The notes beneath the pieces were generated by a model that made no database searches, was not told the DNA's origin, and saw only the letters and a program-made list of their open reading frames with translations. The position numbers and the translations under genes were made by a program. A stretch of 64,000 nt of DNA from Pieris napi (lineage: Eukaryota; Arthropoda; Insecta; Lepidoptera; Pieridae), in assembly GCF_905475465.1 (NCBI RefSeq), contig NC_062235.1:6396001-6460000 (forward strand). The letters are read 5' to 3'. This document shows positions 36,894 to 48,638 of this stretch, piece by piece; position 1 is the first letter of the stretch; each line of letters starts with the position of its first letter.

Positions 36894-39800
36894 TTAAAAT
36901 ATTGAGAAATGTTTGGGATTTTCTAGAGGGTTATCGCAATTATCTGCACCTTTACATGTAAGCATCTGTGTAAGGGTGAGTTTGTACCAATGGCGGATAG
37001 AGGGCAGCACATCGTCGATGATGTTTCTAAGTTCGTAGGGATCCGAATTTAGGTTATACATTTCTTTGAAATTCTGGAAATAAAATTACGCATGCATTAA
37101 AACAGATTCTGCAAATACTAATTACTATAATTTTAATCTATTTGAATTTTAATCTAACTTGTCATGTTGTTAATAAATCGGTTAATGAAATCGTTTGTAT
37201 CTAATATTGTAGTCAAAAAGATTATATAATGACGCACTTTAATCAGAATATATAAAAATAATTTTGTTAAAACTATTCTTAAAGAAAATGTAATGAATAA
37301 TAATGGTTCATCACACGAAGTTTGTACCTCCAAAGAGTTAATATTTTTTCCTCCTAATCTGTGGCTTTGATTTGAGTTTTGGCGCCATTCTTAAGTTACA
37401 CCGACTTTTATTGTTATGTTTCCATCCCTAAGACTCGATTTTTCTCACACAGTATGTTGTATTTTTTTTTAATAAAATTATTATGATTTACCTGTTCATC
37501 AGCAAATGCACAGTACTTCATATTGACTCGCTTTGAGATATGTCGCAGACATGCGTACGTGTTGTTTCTCGAGTCTTGACACTTGCAATCGTACAGAGGG
37601 TAACATTGCTGGAATAATATTTTTAATTATTCTTATGTTAGAAGACCTATACAGTGCTATGGACATACATACTGATGCGTCTACAACGAGATGATTCTGC
37701 TTTATAGATAATATACAATTATTTTATTTGGGCAAAAACAGTCATATGAATTACCTTTGACAAAAATAACCTCAACTTAACGAGCGAATCTCTCGACATA
37801 ATTAAAAACTACCAAGTAGATTGTAAACTAAAGCAACTTGACAAACATTTGAACATGTTTTTGAGTCAATGTATAAACACTTACAGCCAATTGATCTCTA
37901 TCATACGCCCATGGACAGTCTGGATCCACAGTTCCATCCCTCCCTTCTCCGTAATACTCGACAAGCATGTTTCTTTCTCTATCTTTTGGGGTATTAAACT
38001 GTATTGCTTTCCCATCCATAGATTTAGGAGGCGTGAGACCCGCCAACTCTATAATCGTTGGAGCCAAATCTATGTTTAGTACGGGTTGGTTGTCTGTGAA
38101 ATTTTTAGCTATTGTCGGACCACGTATTATGAGAGGCACTTTGATGTCAGATTCGTATGGCTGACGTTTGTCGTATACTTGTGAGAATTGACCTGTAATA
38201 GATAATTAATTATTAAACAAAGCTTTTGTATTATAAAAAACTAATTTAAATCAATTAATATTAGAACTATCGGATTTAATATAAGAATTTATTTATTAAT
38301 ATAGGAGCGTAAGATAATAAGATTGATAGTCGCTATGGTGCCACAGATAAGACCACGTAATTATATAACTACTCAGTAACATCAACCAGTTGAACATACA
38401 TATACCACCTTATCGATTAAGTTGTCTAGGCGAATAATGAGTCTTACCAATATGATATCCATTATCCGACGTATAAATGAGATATGTGTTATCCAACAAA
38501 TTCTGGTTGTCCAGTGTTTCTACAATATCAGCGACCATCTCGTCCACAGACAATAAACTCTCCCAACGGGAACGATATACTCGGTCCAATTCTGGAAATA
38601 TTGTCTCTGGTAGAGGAGATGGTGGCATGGATAAAAGCCAGTGTTTATCCTAAAACAACACAATCTATGTATGTTTAACTTATACACGTTGTTGATCAAT
38701 GTAATGAGGGTGTTTTATATTTCTTTAGATCATAAGTAAGAGAGAACATGTTTTATCTTGCATTTGACGTGTAGCATATAATATGTTATAGAAGACTACT
38801 TTAGTTATCACAATTTTACTATTTTTTTTTTAAATTATAAAACTGTTTTGATTTGGACAGTCATTGCGATAATTAACACAGTAACTTAAGAGTTTCTTTT
38901 AAAATATAATTTAACACAAAAACTATATATACCAGTCAGTTAATTATTAGTTAAAGATATCATTCCGAGATTCATAAACAGATTAACGTATACTACTCAC
39001 CTTTGCCGGGATATTAAAGTTAGGATGTCTAACAACAGTGACATTCTTATAAATGTCTTTGTGTCGAGGCGCAGGGGTAAATGGTTGGTGTGGCGCCGGC
39101 GGAGCTAGCACCATCAGGAATGGTTGCGATTCAGTTTGGTTCTCTATGTAGCTGACGCCTAAATCACGCTAAAAATAAACAATATCTCATTGATATACAA
39201 AAAACCCAAGATGCACAGTCTCGAATAAAAGTAACGCTCGAAAGTGTCCCGAAACACTATTTCTGTCCCTTTCTATAACAGTATGTCTATAACAGTATAT
39301 GTTACAAGCATATATTATTGCAAAATCAACCTTACGCGAATTGCTTAAAGTTGTTATTACAACGCAGTGTATACGTACTTAAAGCAATAAAATTTTACGA
39401 CCGACCGTGGTCGGTAGGACAAGGTATTGAGTGGAGTCGAACATGACTTTTTTATTTCCAACTATTTAACATAATTTTAAATTTATCCGACTTTTCGGGT
39501 GCTTTACAGCGTGCATGGTCACGGTGACTGAAGACAAAAGGTGTTGGATGTTAAATAGTTGTAAATTTATAATAACACATAACTTTAATCCGGTTAAAAA
39601 GTTTTTTTTTAAATTAAAAAAAAAATGCTAAATTGGCTACCTCCTGACCTACACTTTATATAGCGTAAATATATTTGTCAAAAACTACACACGAAAAAGT
39701 TCAAAGTACATAAATTTATTTATATAAAAAAAACACAAATAAATAACATCGACTCCACTTATTAGACGCGAGACTATTTGAAATGAGCGCACAATTTAGA

Positions 39801-41483
39801 ATGTTGCGCTCATTTTTTGAGGACGTTTTAGACGTTGAGTGTGCATCTTGGGTTTTTTGTATATCAATGCAATATCTGAACAAAAATGTATAGTAAAATA
39901 TTGTTAAGGAGGGAAAATATGCCTTAAGCTCTCTGAATTTTTTCCTTATCCATTCTATTTCACTTGCATTTTTCGAAAAACAACTCTGATTTCCTTATGA
40001 CAAAGACAAAAAATTTTATCACCCCATATCCCGATTAGAGTATCCTCATTAAGAATGGTTTAAATAGTCGAAGTTACCATCAAGTAGTAGAAATATAATT
40101 AAATATTTTTTTAAATTTTTATGATTATGAAAGATAGAGAGAGAGACTTTGATTGAAATTTTTTTTCAATAAAAACATACTTACAAGAACATCAGTAAGG
40201 TACAGGTCGGTGGAATATGTGGGCACACCATTATTAGAGATTGTATAGTTGTAGTACACAGAGTTACCAACTAGTCCATGCCAGTCACTCCAGCCAGGAG
40301 GTACATTTTCAATCCCACCTGCTTCTTTGGCACCATACTAAAATAATGATATTTAACACATTAAAAGTGACTTGGATCATAAATAAATCTTATAATGTTC
40401 AATATTTTTAATCAAATTTTAAACACAACTTCTGATTTATTTTTTTTATTTGTTATTTGAATTTTGAAAAATTAATTACGCTTTATTGTGGCCATCCAGT
40501 TCTCCCTGTTAATGTTTAAAATTGGTGCTATATATATACTTTTGTAAGTAAAACGTTATAGGAAATTAAAAGATACTCACAGTATTTAAATACTTCCCAG
40601 CATAAAAAGTATTATAGCCAGCACCTTTCAAGGTAGTGGCAAATGTTCTTGCTTCTAACCTTCTCCAATACCTTCCATTGCAGCCACCATGAAGGCTGTT
40701 GTTCCAAGTCAGATGGTTGTGGACATGTAGACCAGAGAGTAAACTAGCACGACTTGGACAACAGATTGGTGATGTCACATACTGTAATTTGATGATTGTT
40801 TATTAGTTAAGGTTTGAAGGGGCGAGTAGTAGCAGTTTTTTTAACACCTTATGTTTTATTGATAATCAGAAACTACTACAACACCACTTTGTGGAACCAG
40901 CTGCCCACTGAAGTATTTCTGAACCAATTCGACTCAGGGTCCTTTAAGAAAAGAGCTTACCAATTCTTAAAAGGCCAGCAACACACTTGCGAGCCCACTG
41001 GCATTGAGTGTTCATGGGCGGCGGTATCACTTACCATCAGGTGAGCCTCCTGCCCATTTGCCCCCTGCTCTATATAAAAAAAAAACTACAAAACCAAATC
41101 TGTATTTCAGATTATCTAGTGTGTTGTTTGTGTATTATTACATACATAATTTATAAGATTTCCTCACCTCTGTTTCTTTTTTTATTACCTATTAAACTAT
41201 TGTATATTTATAAAATATTAATGTTATGTACTTACTGAGTTTGCAAAAGAAGTGCCTTCATTTGCTATGAATCTCTGCACATTCTGCATTGGTGTCTGAA
41301 AATCAAATAAAACAACAATTCAATTTGCTAATTCATTTATTCAAATAAAGACATTACACTTAATTTACTAACCATTCCTCCCAATGTGACATCTTGATCA
41401 TCGGTTAGAACTATAACAAAGTTTGGTTTTCTATCCTCACACAGTGACGTGTGGAGGAGTAATAAAAAAATAAAACTTAACAT
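36894..41483 (-). CDS. GNS: N-acetylglucosamine-6-sulfatase (lysosomal sulfatase)
   Basis: Lysosomal exo-sulfatase that removes 6-sulfate from GlcNAc in heparan and keratan sulfate. Exons (minus): 41483-41373, 41295-41236, 40781-40581, 40337-40185, 39168-39001, 38649-38448, 38192-37885, 37608-37492 and 37073-36894. All are in frame, 499 aa. The N-terminus MLSFIFLLLLHTSLCEDRKP is a signal peptide. LTDDQD (27-31) supplies metal ligands; ICCPSRASLLSG carries the C-x-P-S-R motif whose first Cys (64) becomes formylglycine; TSDNGYHIG (around 293) is the second metal-binding motif. C-terminal cysteines (QCYPLYDCKC) match GNS rather than other sulfatases. The human enzyme is a little longer. The start codon lies 25 nt after the stop of a TOM6-like ORF on the same strand. 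A poly(A) signal lies near 36637 (minus). Confidence 0.95.
39188..39869. mobile_element. hAT-like non-autonomous element, 8-bp TSD CAATATCT
   Basis: The terminal repeats CATTGATATACAAAAAACCC and the exact inverse are perfect for about 29 bp. CAATATCT occurs on both sides (39180-39187 and 39870-39877). The 682-bp interior contains part of another repeat family (the AACTATTTAACATAATTT type also at 58.5 kb). It sits immediately upstream of the GNS exon 5 splice acceptor. Confidence 0.85.
40860..41085 (+). mobile_element. LINE 3'-end fragment
   Basis: FDSGSFKKRAYQFLKGQQHT and the following non-coding tail match the fragment at 32.6 kb. It ends in a poly-A run near 41085. It lies antisense in the second intron of GNS. 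Confidence 0.75.
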
Positions 41484-41508
41484 TTTACTATAATTTGTGT
41501 AGTGTAAT

Positions 41509-41828
41509 TTATTGAGGCACTGCTGGCATAACTTCTAGGCCCGTGCACTCTTTAGCTATAACTATGCCGATTGCGAAAAATCCAACACTTTTTACAACTG
41601 ACCTGTAAGATAAGAAAAAATTGCGGTTATGATAAAGGGAGGTGATTGTACGCAGTTATTGGTTAAAAGATAATTTATAACTGGAAACGGTAAATAGTGA
41701 TACTTATTACTATACTAATAGTGATAACTTCATAACTATATTTTGAGAGGTTATGAAAAATGCACTAACCATTTGAATGGATCGTAATAAAAGTCCTGGA
41801 CAAAACCAACAACACCTTTGCTTCCCAT
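41509..41828 (-). CDS. Tom6: TOM6-like mitochondrial import receptor subunit, 50 aa
   Basis: A two-exon gene too short for ordinary ORF calling. Exon 1 (41828-41770) reads MGSKGVVGFVQDFYYDPFK and exon 2 (41602-41509) reads SVVKSVGFFAIGIVIAKE, then CTGLEVMPAVPQ and a stop. The GT-AG intron of 167 bp keeps frame (TG joins G to make Trp). The layout of a short N-terminus, one membrane segment and a C-terminal (D/E)-x-M-x-P tail resembles TOM6/TOMM6, a small helper subunit of the TOM complex in the outer mitochondrial membrane; I judge this from memory of the human protein. The GNS start codon follows its stop by 25 nt on the same strand, so both may share a transcript. Confidence 0.75.
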
Positions 41829-42527
41829 TATACTTCAACAACAAAATTTTAACTTTATTTTTTGCAAAAAGTAATAAACGTATAATTTTTAGTTAAATAC
41901 AAGTCGGAAGAAACTTTATGGAACGATTTCTGGTATCTATTATCTGGAATTCTAAAAGAAATATGACTAACGATAAATGAAGTATCCCATATGACAGTTG
42001 ACCTTATGGTTAATGATCATAGAGAAGGACAATTTAACGAAAGCTTATGTATTTTAGTTGATGCTACCTAATAATATAATATAATGGGTTTTTTGAAGAT
42101 TTTAAGGGCTACTTAAGAATGAAAGCCTCTCAAAAGTTTAAATACATGTTAGATCCACTATTTTGTGAGGAAGAGTGGAAAAGGATTGTTTTATTTTTGA
42201 TCATTACGGAAAAAAAGGTCAGCGGCTGTTGGCGAAGAAAATACAAATGCAAAGACTACAATTATTAATAATTTATTAAATAAAATCACAATTTGACCAC
42301 AGCCTGGCTCCTCAAGTCGTCGTTTGTTTTATTTAGAATTTTCTTTAGTATGAAAATAATTAAAATATCAATAAAAGTTGTGTAAAATAACATCCCAAGT
42401 GTGCTATAATTTTGAAGTGCAATTTGTTTGTTCACGTAACCCTTAATATAGTTTACACTATATTTGGAGCTATTTTATTTTTTATTAAAATAAATAATTA
42501 CCAACATTCCAAAAATTTGTTTTTTAA

Positions 42528-44771
42528 TCACTTGTATCGTCTTATAGCATTAACAATCCAATCAACGTAATAAGATACTTTGGTGTACACTCCAGGGTAA
42601 AACCGATTACCGCATGTATATCCAAAGGACACCAAGCCTGCAACTACACCCTTATAAAATATTGGTCCACCAGAATCTCCGAAACAACCATCTATTCCAT
42701 CGATATCGATACGACCCGCACATATCATAGAATCTGATATAACAGAGCCAATACTTTTATAACGAAGGCTGCATTCCTTTTGATCCACTGTGAACAGTGT
42801 TGCTAGTTGAAGTTGATCTGCTTGTTGGCCTCCAACCTAAAAATAAAAAAAATACAGATAGAGAGCTTATAAGCAAGGAAAAGACTTATTACATTCAAAG
42901 TTAGATTATATAGGTTTTAGTTGTTAGTTTAGAAAATATTAAACCTAGAAAAAAGTAACAAGTATGTTGTTTTATGAGGGTAAGCAACAATGTTTAATAA
43001 TTTATAAAGAGACAACCGTTGTCTCTTGTCCATAGACAACTGTTACCATTGCAACCTGCAACTCAAGTGCGTTGCGAACCGTTAAGTATGTGGTTTATTA
43101 GGAAGAAAAGTGAAATTAACTTTAAAAAAAATTATGGGTTAAATAAACGCCATGCTGAACTGGATATAGATAAATGAGAAGCTAGTAACGAGACATATAT
43201 ATCTATAATATTTTTATAACTTTCACACATACCTGTGTAACTCCCCATCCCACCAAGGTACATAAGGAATTTAGCATAAGCTCAGTTCCTTTGTTGGCAA
43301 TCGTGGCCTGCTTGATCGTGTCGCCAAAATAAAACTTTTTAGCGACCACGAGAACGGCTATATCGTTGGTAAAATAATATCTATCAAATTCTTCATGAGT
43401 GACCACAGTCTTCACCTTGTGGAGAAAGCCACCTCGGCTGCGAAAAGACGACCCTACACGTACTCGCCAGAATTGGGGATCACTGTAGCTGTAACATATT
43501 TTTTTATTAAGAAAAAACACAGAGTTACAGTTCCTTATTATAATGTACTGCTATTCTTAGGTACGTTTCAACTACATACGATGCTAGGGAAGAACTGAGA
43601 ACCCTGACACAGGGTCGCTAAATCCAAAATTAATTAATTCATGTATGTACTTGTAATAAAGAATAAAAACATTATTATTATGGTTAATCAATAAAAGTAT
43701 AGTTTAAGATTTTATTAACCCGTGTTATAATTTTTTTTTCTGAATATTGGTACTCGAGCATATTCGACATTCAAAACAGTCTGCATGTAGCATGTTTTAT
43801 GCTACCCCTATTTGTATAATAATAACATGCAAAGTTTGATATCCTAATAATAAAAATGTTTATTAGAATAAGCGTTAATCGTGATTGTTATTTTTGCATA
43901 ATGTATAGATATAGTGCTAATGAAGAAATGTGACACATTAAATTAAATTTAATTATTTTCTTTTGTTTTTGTACCAATGTATCAAATATAATATTACATA
44001 ATATATTGGTAAAAAACAAAAAATAATATTTGACGAAATATGCCAAATATTACCAGATTGTTTTCTAAACTAGCGACCTAAAATTGTACCTACCTACCTA
44101 ATTACCTAAAATAGAATAGTCTGAGGTCTATTAAGTCAAAGATAGAACTTGTTAAAAATAACTTACTTATATCCAGTTTCACTGCTGTATTGAAAACAAT
44201 GGGCCGTGGATAAAACGTGTCGAGAGGTGATGATGACTCCTGCGCAATGCTGGGTATACTGTCCTTTATCCCAGGGGTCTAATAACAATTGTGCAACTAC
44301 AGGAAATTGTTGTATCGTAGTCGGTGACCCTCCCAATACTCGAATGCTTTGGGCGTTGGCTGGAGACCAAACACGTAATTTAATAAAAATCGCAGGTAAT
44401 TTCATATAAAATGTAATTAAATTACATATTTTTTAGTTATACCACGTTTTCTATGGATTAGAGACAGTACGAGGGAATAGCCATGGAAGAGATAAGCGCT
44501 TTGAACAGTGGTAGCAATGCCAAGAAGAAATATACAAAAAATCCTATTTTTTTTTGGTAGGTGTCTCAAAAAAAGTATCCTTTATCCATGAAACAAATGA
44601 AATTTTTCAATTAAAGTTTTTCAAACTACCATAATTTTCTATGTTGCGAATAATTTTAAAATCTACGCAAATAAATACGAATTAATTAAAATATTATTTT
44701 GGAAGGTACTTACCGTATTTATAAAACCACGTTAAAACAAGCATCTGTATGAATTGACAGTCCAAAATCAT
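42528..44771 (-). CDS. Secreted trypsin-like serine protease
   Basis: Chymotrypsin-fold (S1) endopeptidase. Exons (minus): 44771-44714, 44359-44167, 43488-43233 and 42836-42528; GT-AG and in frame, 271 aa. A signal peptide (MILDCQFIQMLVLTWFYKY) ends near ANA. The activation site is SIR-VLGG at residue 26, a variant of the usual R-IVGG. Catalytic residues are His73 in STAHC, Asp126 in TNDIAVL and Ser224 in GCFGDSGGP. Asp218, six before the serine, occupies the S1 pocket and predicts cleavage after Arg/Lys. No clip domain or other accessory module is present, so it is a simple digestive-type or haemolymph protease; which is unknown. Poly(A)-like AATAAA signals lie just past the stop, near 42480. 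Confidence 0.93.
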
Positions 44772-44973
44772 TTTTAATGTTGCAGTACGAGAATATATCG
44801 TACTTTTCCTAAGAAAGCTTTCTTTAAACTGATGAATCGCAACTCATACGGTACTTTCTTAAAGATTTATTGCGGTGGTGTAATAATAGGAATATAATAT
44901 CTAAGTAGCTTTGTATACATTGATGAAGAGATTATGATGCTTATTCGCTTTCTTAAATTAATTAAATCTAAGG

Positions 44974-45351
44974 ATGTTAATTTACTATAAATTTGATTAT
45001 AAGGCGCTAGTTAATTCATCTACTTATCTGAATGCACTACATTATTTTTTTTATAAGTACCTAAATAATATAATTGAGTATCAAATTAGCGAACTAGGTA
45101 TAGTGTTAAGCTCTGAACTAGTGAGTTGCCGAAACGAATTTCAAATCAGCCTTACAGTTCAATATTTATTATTTACTTCAAGTATCAAAATGGTTTCATA
45201 TACTATATGCTATTCTTATTCACAACCTACTTCGTGTTTGTTTGTTTGCGAGATTTTTATGAAAGGTATTAAACTAATTTGTCAGTATGAGACCTCACAG
45301 ACGATATATATATTTTTCAGGGTTTTAATTAACGTATCACACAAGCTATAA
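44974..45351 (+). other. Open frame of 125 codons, probably not a gene
   Basis: The frame is unusually long for this AT-rich stretch, with several hydrophobic runs, but I find no family resemblance, no splice-supported partner exon and no poly(A) logic. Kept only as a note. Confidence 0.12.
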
Positions 45352-45529
45352 AACTGTTCGACGCCGCGTCGAGGTTTTAGTTTTACCTATATTATGGTTC
45401 CCCGATGTTAGAATTGATGATTTCATTAATTGGTCACTTTGTTATATGGGCTATATGATTAGGATATAGGATTAATTAGTCAATGCTTGTGATAGGAGAT
45501 GACTACATATTAAGAAAGAATGGCCATTA

Positions 45530-45690
45530 TAGTATTGTTTTACCTTGGCGATTTAAAAGTGACGGAGAGTTTACCAGTATTTCTCGTCCGTCTTACGCTC
45601 TTAATTTAAGAACTTGCTGTAAATCTAGATTTAGAAGCATTATTTTTTTACTGGCGTTCATAAGTGTACATTAAGTAATCTTAAATCGCA
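45530..45690 (+). mobile_element. LINE 3' fragment
   Basis: Reads WRFKSDGEFTSISRPSYALN, then TCCKSRFRS and a tail with GTTCATAAGTGTACATT, the same non-LTR 3' end seen at 16.8, 46.6 and 59.8 kb. Confidence 0.6.
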
Positions 45691-46334
45691 ATTGATTTCA
45701 GGCGCATGCGATACCGAGTGCAATAGCTTGTTTAATATAAAGCATAAAATAGGTACTTAGCGTGTTGTAGGAAATTACCGACATCAATCATGTTGGTAGG
45801 AGGCTGTGCGTAATTTAGAAATTTGACCATGTACCTTAAAGGCTTAAACGCCTCGTTTTGAAGATATAATATGTTTATAATTGGTAGGTGGTACCGGTTC
45901 AAAATGTTACTTTCATAAGTATAGCATGAGAACGAACGAAATTTGAAGAACAATGTCATTTGCTCAGACTTAAAATGACGTTTACAAACCTACATCACTT
46001 ACAATACTGCGAGGCCATATTTTCAGCAGAGTGGCTATGGCTATTGCTAATCGGCTGATGTGACTCTTTTCCCGAATTTAAACTTTCGCAAGTTTATCAT
46101 AATCCAAGCTTCTCTATATTTTTTGGTTTGGCTGCCAGAAAGGAAATCTATTCAAAGTAACCCATCAGCCATCAGGTAATATAAACATTTATACAGCCTC
46201 ATAAACTTTATCCAGAAAAATCTGATTATATGCGGAATAATTTTATTATAGAACATAAATTTTACTTCTAAATATAATTATGTTTAGAATTGTCACGACT
46301 AGCTGGGTGATGCCGCGGCGCTCGACGATGTAAA

Positions 46335-46495
46335 GGCCGATTTACATTATCTTAGTGTTTAGGAGAGTGCTTTAGGATAGTACTTTAGTTGAAACATGTA
46401 AACGCTACTTGCTTTAGTAAACGCTACGCTAAAGAACTTGCCTTTCAAGTTGTACTAAAGCACTGTCCTAAACACTAAGATAATGTAAATCGGCC
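46335..46495. mobile_element. Short MITE, about 161 bp
   Basis: GGCCGATTTACATTATCTTA at the left end is exactly inverted at the right, and the pairing continues with mismatches through most of the element, so it folds into a near-complete hairpin. Flanks suggest a TAA duplication one base outside. No ORF. Confidence 0.75.
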
Positions 46496-46539
46496 ATAAC
46501 AATGTATGGATTGAATTAGTAGCTGCCAAGTATGCCAGG

Positions 46540-46735
46540 CACGCGACGAACTTGGTTTTAAAATTATGAGAGTTTATTGTCAGTTTTTCTCTTCCGTTCT
46601 AGGCCCTTGATTTGAGAACTGGCAGTAAATGTAAAATTAGAAGCTCTTCATATATATATGTATATATATTTCCTTTTTTTTGACGTTCATAAGTGTACAC
46701 TGTGTTACCTATATGAATAAATGATTTTGACTTTG
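46540..46735 (+). mobile_element. LINE 3' fragment
   Basis: Shares CTTGATTTGAGAACTGGCAG and the tail GACGTTCATAAGTGTACACT plus TATATGAATAAATGATTT with the copies at 16.8, 45.6 and 59.8 kb. An internal TATA-rich microsatellite is present. Confidence 0.65.
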
Positions 46736-46975
46736 TATATTATACCACAGCTTCATTTAGAAGTCTCTAACAACCAGAATTTTTTTGCTTATAAATAAAA
46801 ATATAATCATCACAAGGTTTTAATATTTTTGATTGTCTTTATCTGTAAAAAGTGTAATACTATTAAGAAGAAATAAAAAAAATTAACATTCATATGTATA
46901 ATAAACAAAGCTATAAATAAGTACTCTATTTACAACAATATTGATTTTTTTGCATAATGCAAAAACATGTTATCT

Positions 46976-47904
46976 TTATCTTATAATTCCTTTATTCCGT
47001 ATAGAGTTTTGAATTTGATTGTATATGCTAGAATAATATTTCATCTGTCCTAATAATTTCATAACATTTTTCATGTCACCATCGAAAAATGCAGTTGACA
47101 ACCTCTTTTGAAGATCTTGAATGATCAATTTTATTTCTTTATTAAGTTTCATGATTTCAGCTTCTGTTTCTGCATTTTCAACTTCTTCATTTTTCTCCAT
47201 TATTTCCATTAAGAAGGCAGGATCTGTCTCCATATTTTCTTCAATTTGTTTTCCTCTAAGCTTTAACATATAAATACCTTAAAATATATAATTTTTTACA
47301 ATGTACATACAATATTTAAACTTATGATAATAATCTTTCAAAATTACATTAAAGTGACTGGTCAATTGGTATTTACCTCTAGGTAAGGGTTCCAATAGAG
47401 TTCTATAGGCCTCATTGACTAAAGACGAATATTTTGCTGATATTTCTTGCTCCATTTCATTTCTGCAAACAAAAAAATTACATTTTATTTCATAATATTA
47501 TATTGATCTAGCAAACAGAAAAATTACTCTTTTTATAATATAATTTCTTCTCTGTGTAGTTGTTCTTAACTCAGTGAATATTAAGATATTGTAAGGAATT
47601 TAACATGCATAATTTAGTTAATTAATTACCTGTTTGCATATTTGTCTGGATGCAAATATCTTTGAAGTTGTTTATATCTCTTTGATAGGTCCTCCTCATC
47701 TAGGTCATAGGATTCATCAACCCCCATCAACTTAAAGTAATTTTCCACATTGTCTGGCTTTTGAAGGGTTTTGCAATTTGAACAAAATAAGTTCGCAACT
47801 AAAGTTGTATCTTTACCGCATGACCAACAGTTTATGTTCCGAGCTTGTAATAAAACTAAATTTCTTGTTGATAAACTTGCAAATATTTTTTTGAAATACA
47901 TCAT
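46976..47904 (-). CDS. HscB: Iron-sulfur cluster co-chaperone HscB (mitochondrial)
   Basis: J-domain co-chaperone that brings the ISCU Fe-S scaffold to mitochondrial HSP70. Exons (minus): 47904-47630, 47462-47377 and 47277-46976; GT-AG and in frame, 220 aa. A basic, hydroxylated N-terminus fits a mitochondrial presequence. CWSC (26-29) and CSNC (41-44) form the N-terminal tetracysteine metal-binding site of animal HscB. The J domain starts at YFKLMGVDESYDLDEEDL and carries HPD at 85-87. The C-terminal helical bundle (residues about 125-220) is the ISCU-binding domain. Divergent to SPT3, whose start lies 735 bp away, so they may share a promoter region. Confidence 0.93.
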
Positions 47905-48638
47905 TAAAATTATTTCAAGTCCTAAGATAATATAAATATAAGTTACAATTTACGAAATTGCGATGGTTATGAATTATATCATGTGTATATTACTTCCTTT
48001 GACATTATTTTTATATTGGGGTAAATATTCGATACTAATTATCAGTATTCACATTACCACAGTTACCCTAGATATCACACTTCAATTATCTTTAATAAAA
48101 TATAAATAATGTATTTGCATTATTTGTCCAAACAAAAGTAGATTGAGAATTGAGATTCAGATTTCATAATTCAGAATTCAGATTGCTCATTGTTCAAATT
48201 ACAAATATCAAGTTTTGACGATCAGCTGATTGCACAGACCAGCGTTGGTGATAGTCACAGATCAAGTAGTTAAGAGTAAAATAAATTAAATTTACTTGAA
48301 TTAACTGTCTATTTAGATAATTACATAGTCAGTGTCTCTTTAACAGGCCATAAAATTAAATAAGAAAAAAAAAATTGTTGCTCTGCTCTGTGGTTAGATT
48401 TTAGATTTAGCTTATATACTAGTTACTACTCATATGTAATCTGTGGATCATTGAATTTACAAACAAGAAGATTTTGGCCTAAAGGTCTAGATACCAGGCC
48501 ATAAACTCCAAAAAAAAAAAAAAAAAAACAAACAAGAACTAAGCTACTAAAATAAATAAATAAGTGGTAAAAACTTAAAATTTCTAAAATATATATGAAT
48601 AATATATGTATATGAATATACAAAATTGAGTTTCCAAG
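47905..48638. promoter_or_regulatory. Shared intergenic region between HscB and SPT3
   Basis: 734 bp separate the two divergent start codons. AT-rich, with a poly-A run near 48510 and no transposon ends; no core promoter motif is clear. A bidirectional promoter is inferred from spacing only. Confidence 0.4.

Noticed and set aside
44974..45351. 125-codon open frame, considered as a receptor exon
   Set aside because: Hydrophobic but with no recognisable chemoreceptor or other motif and no splice partners; AT-rich chance frames of this size are possible.
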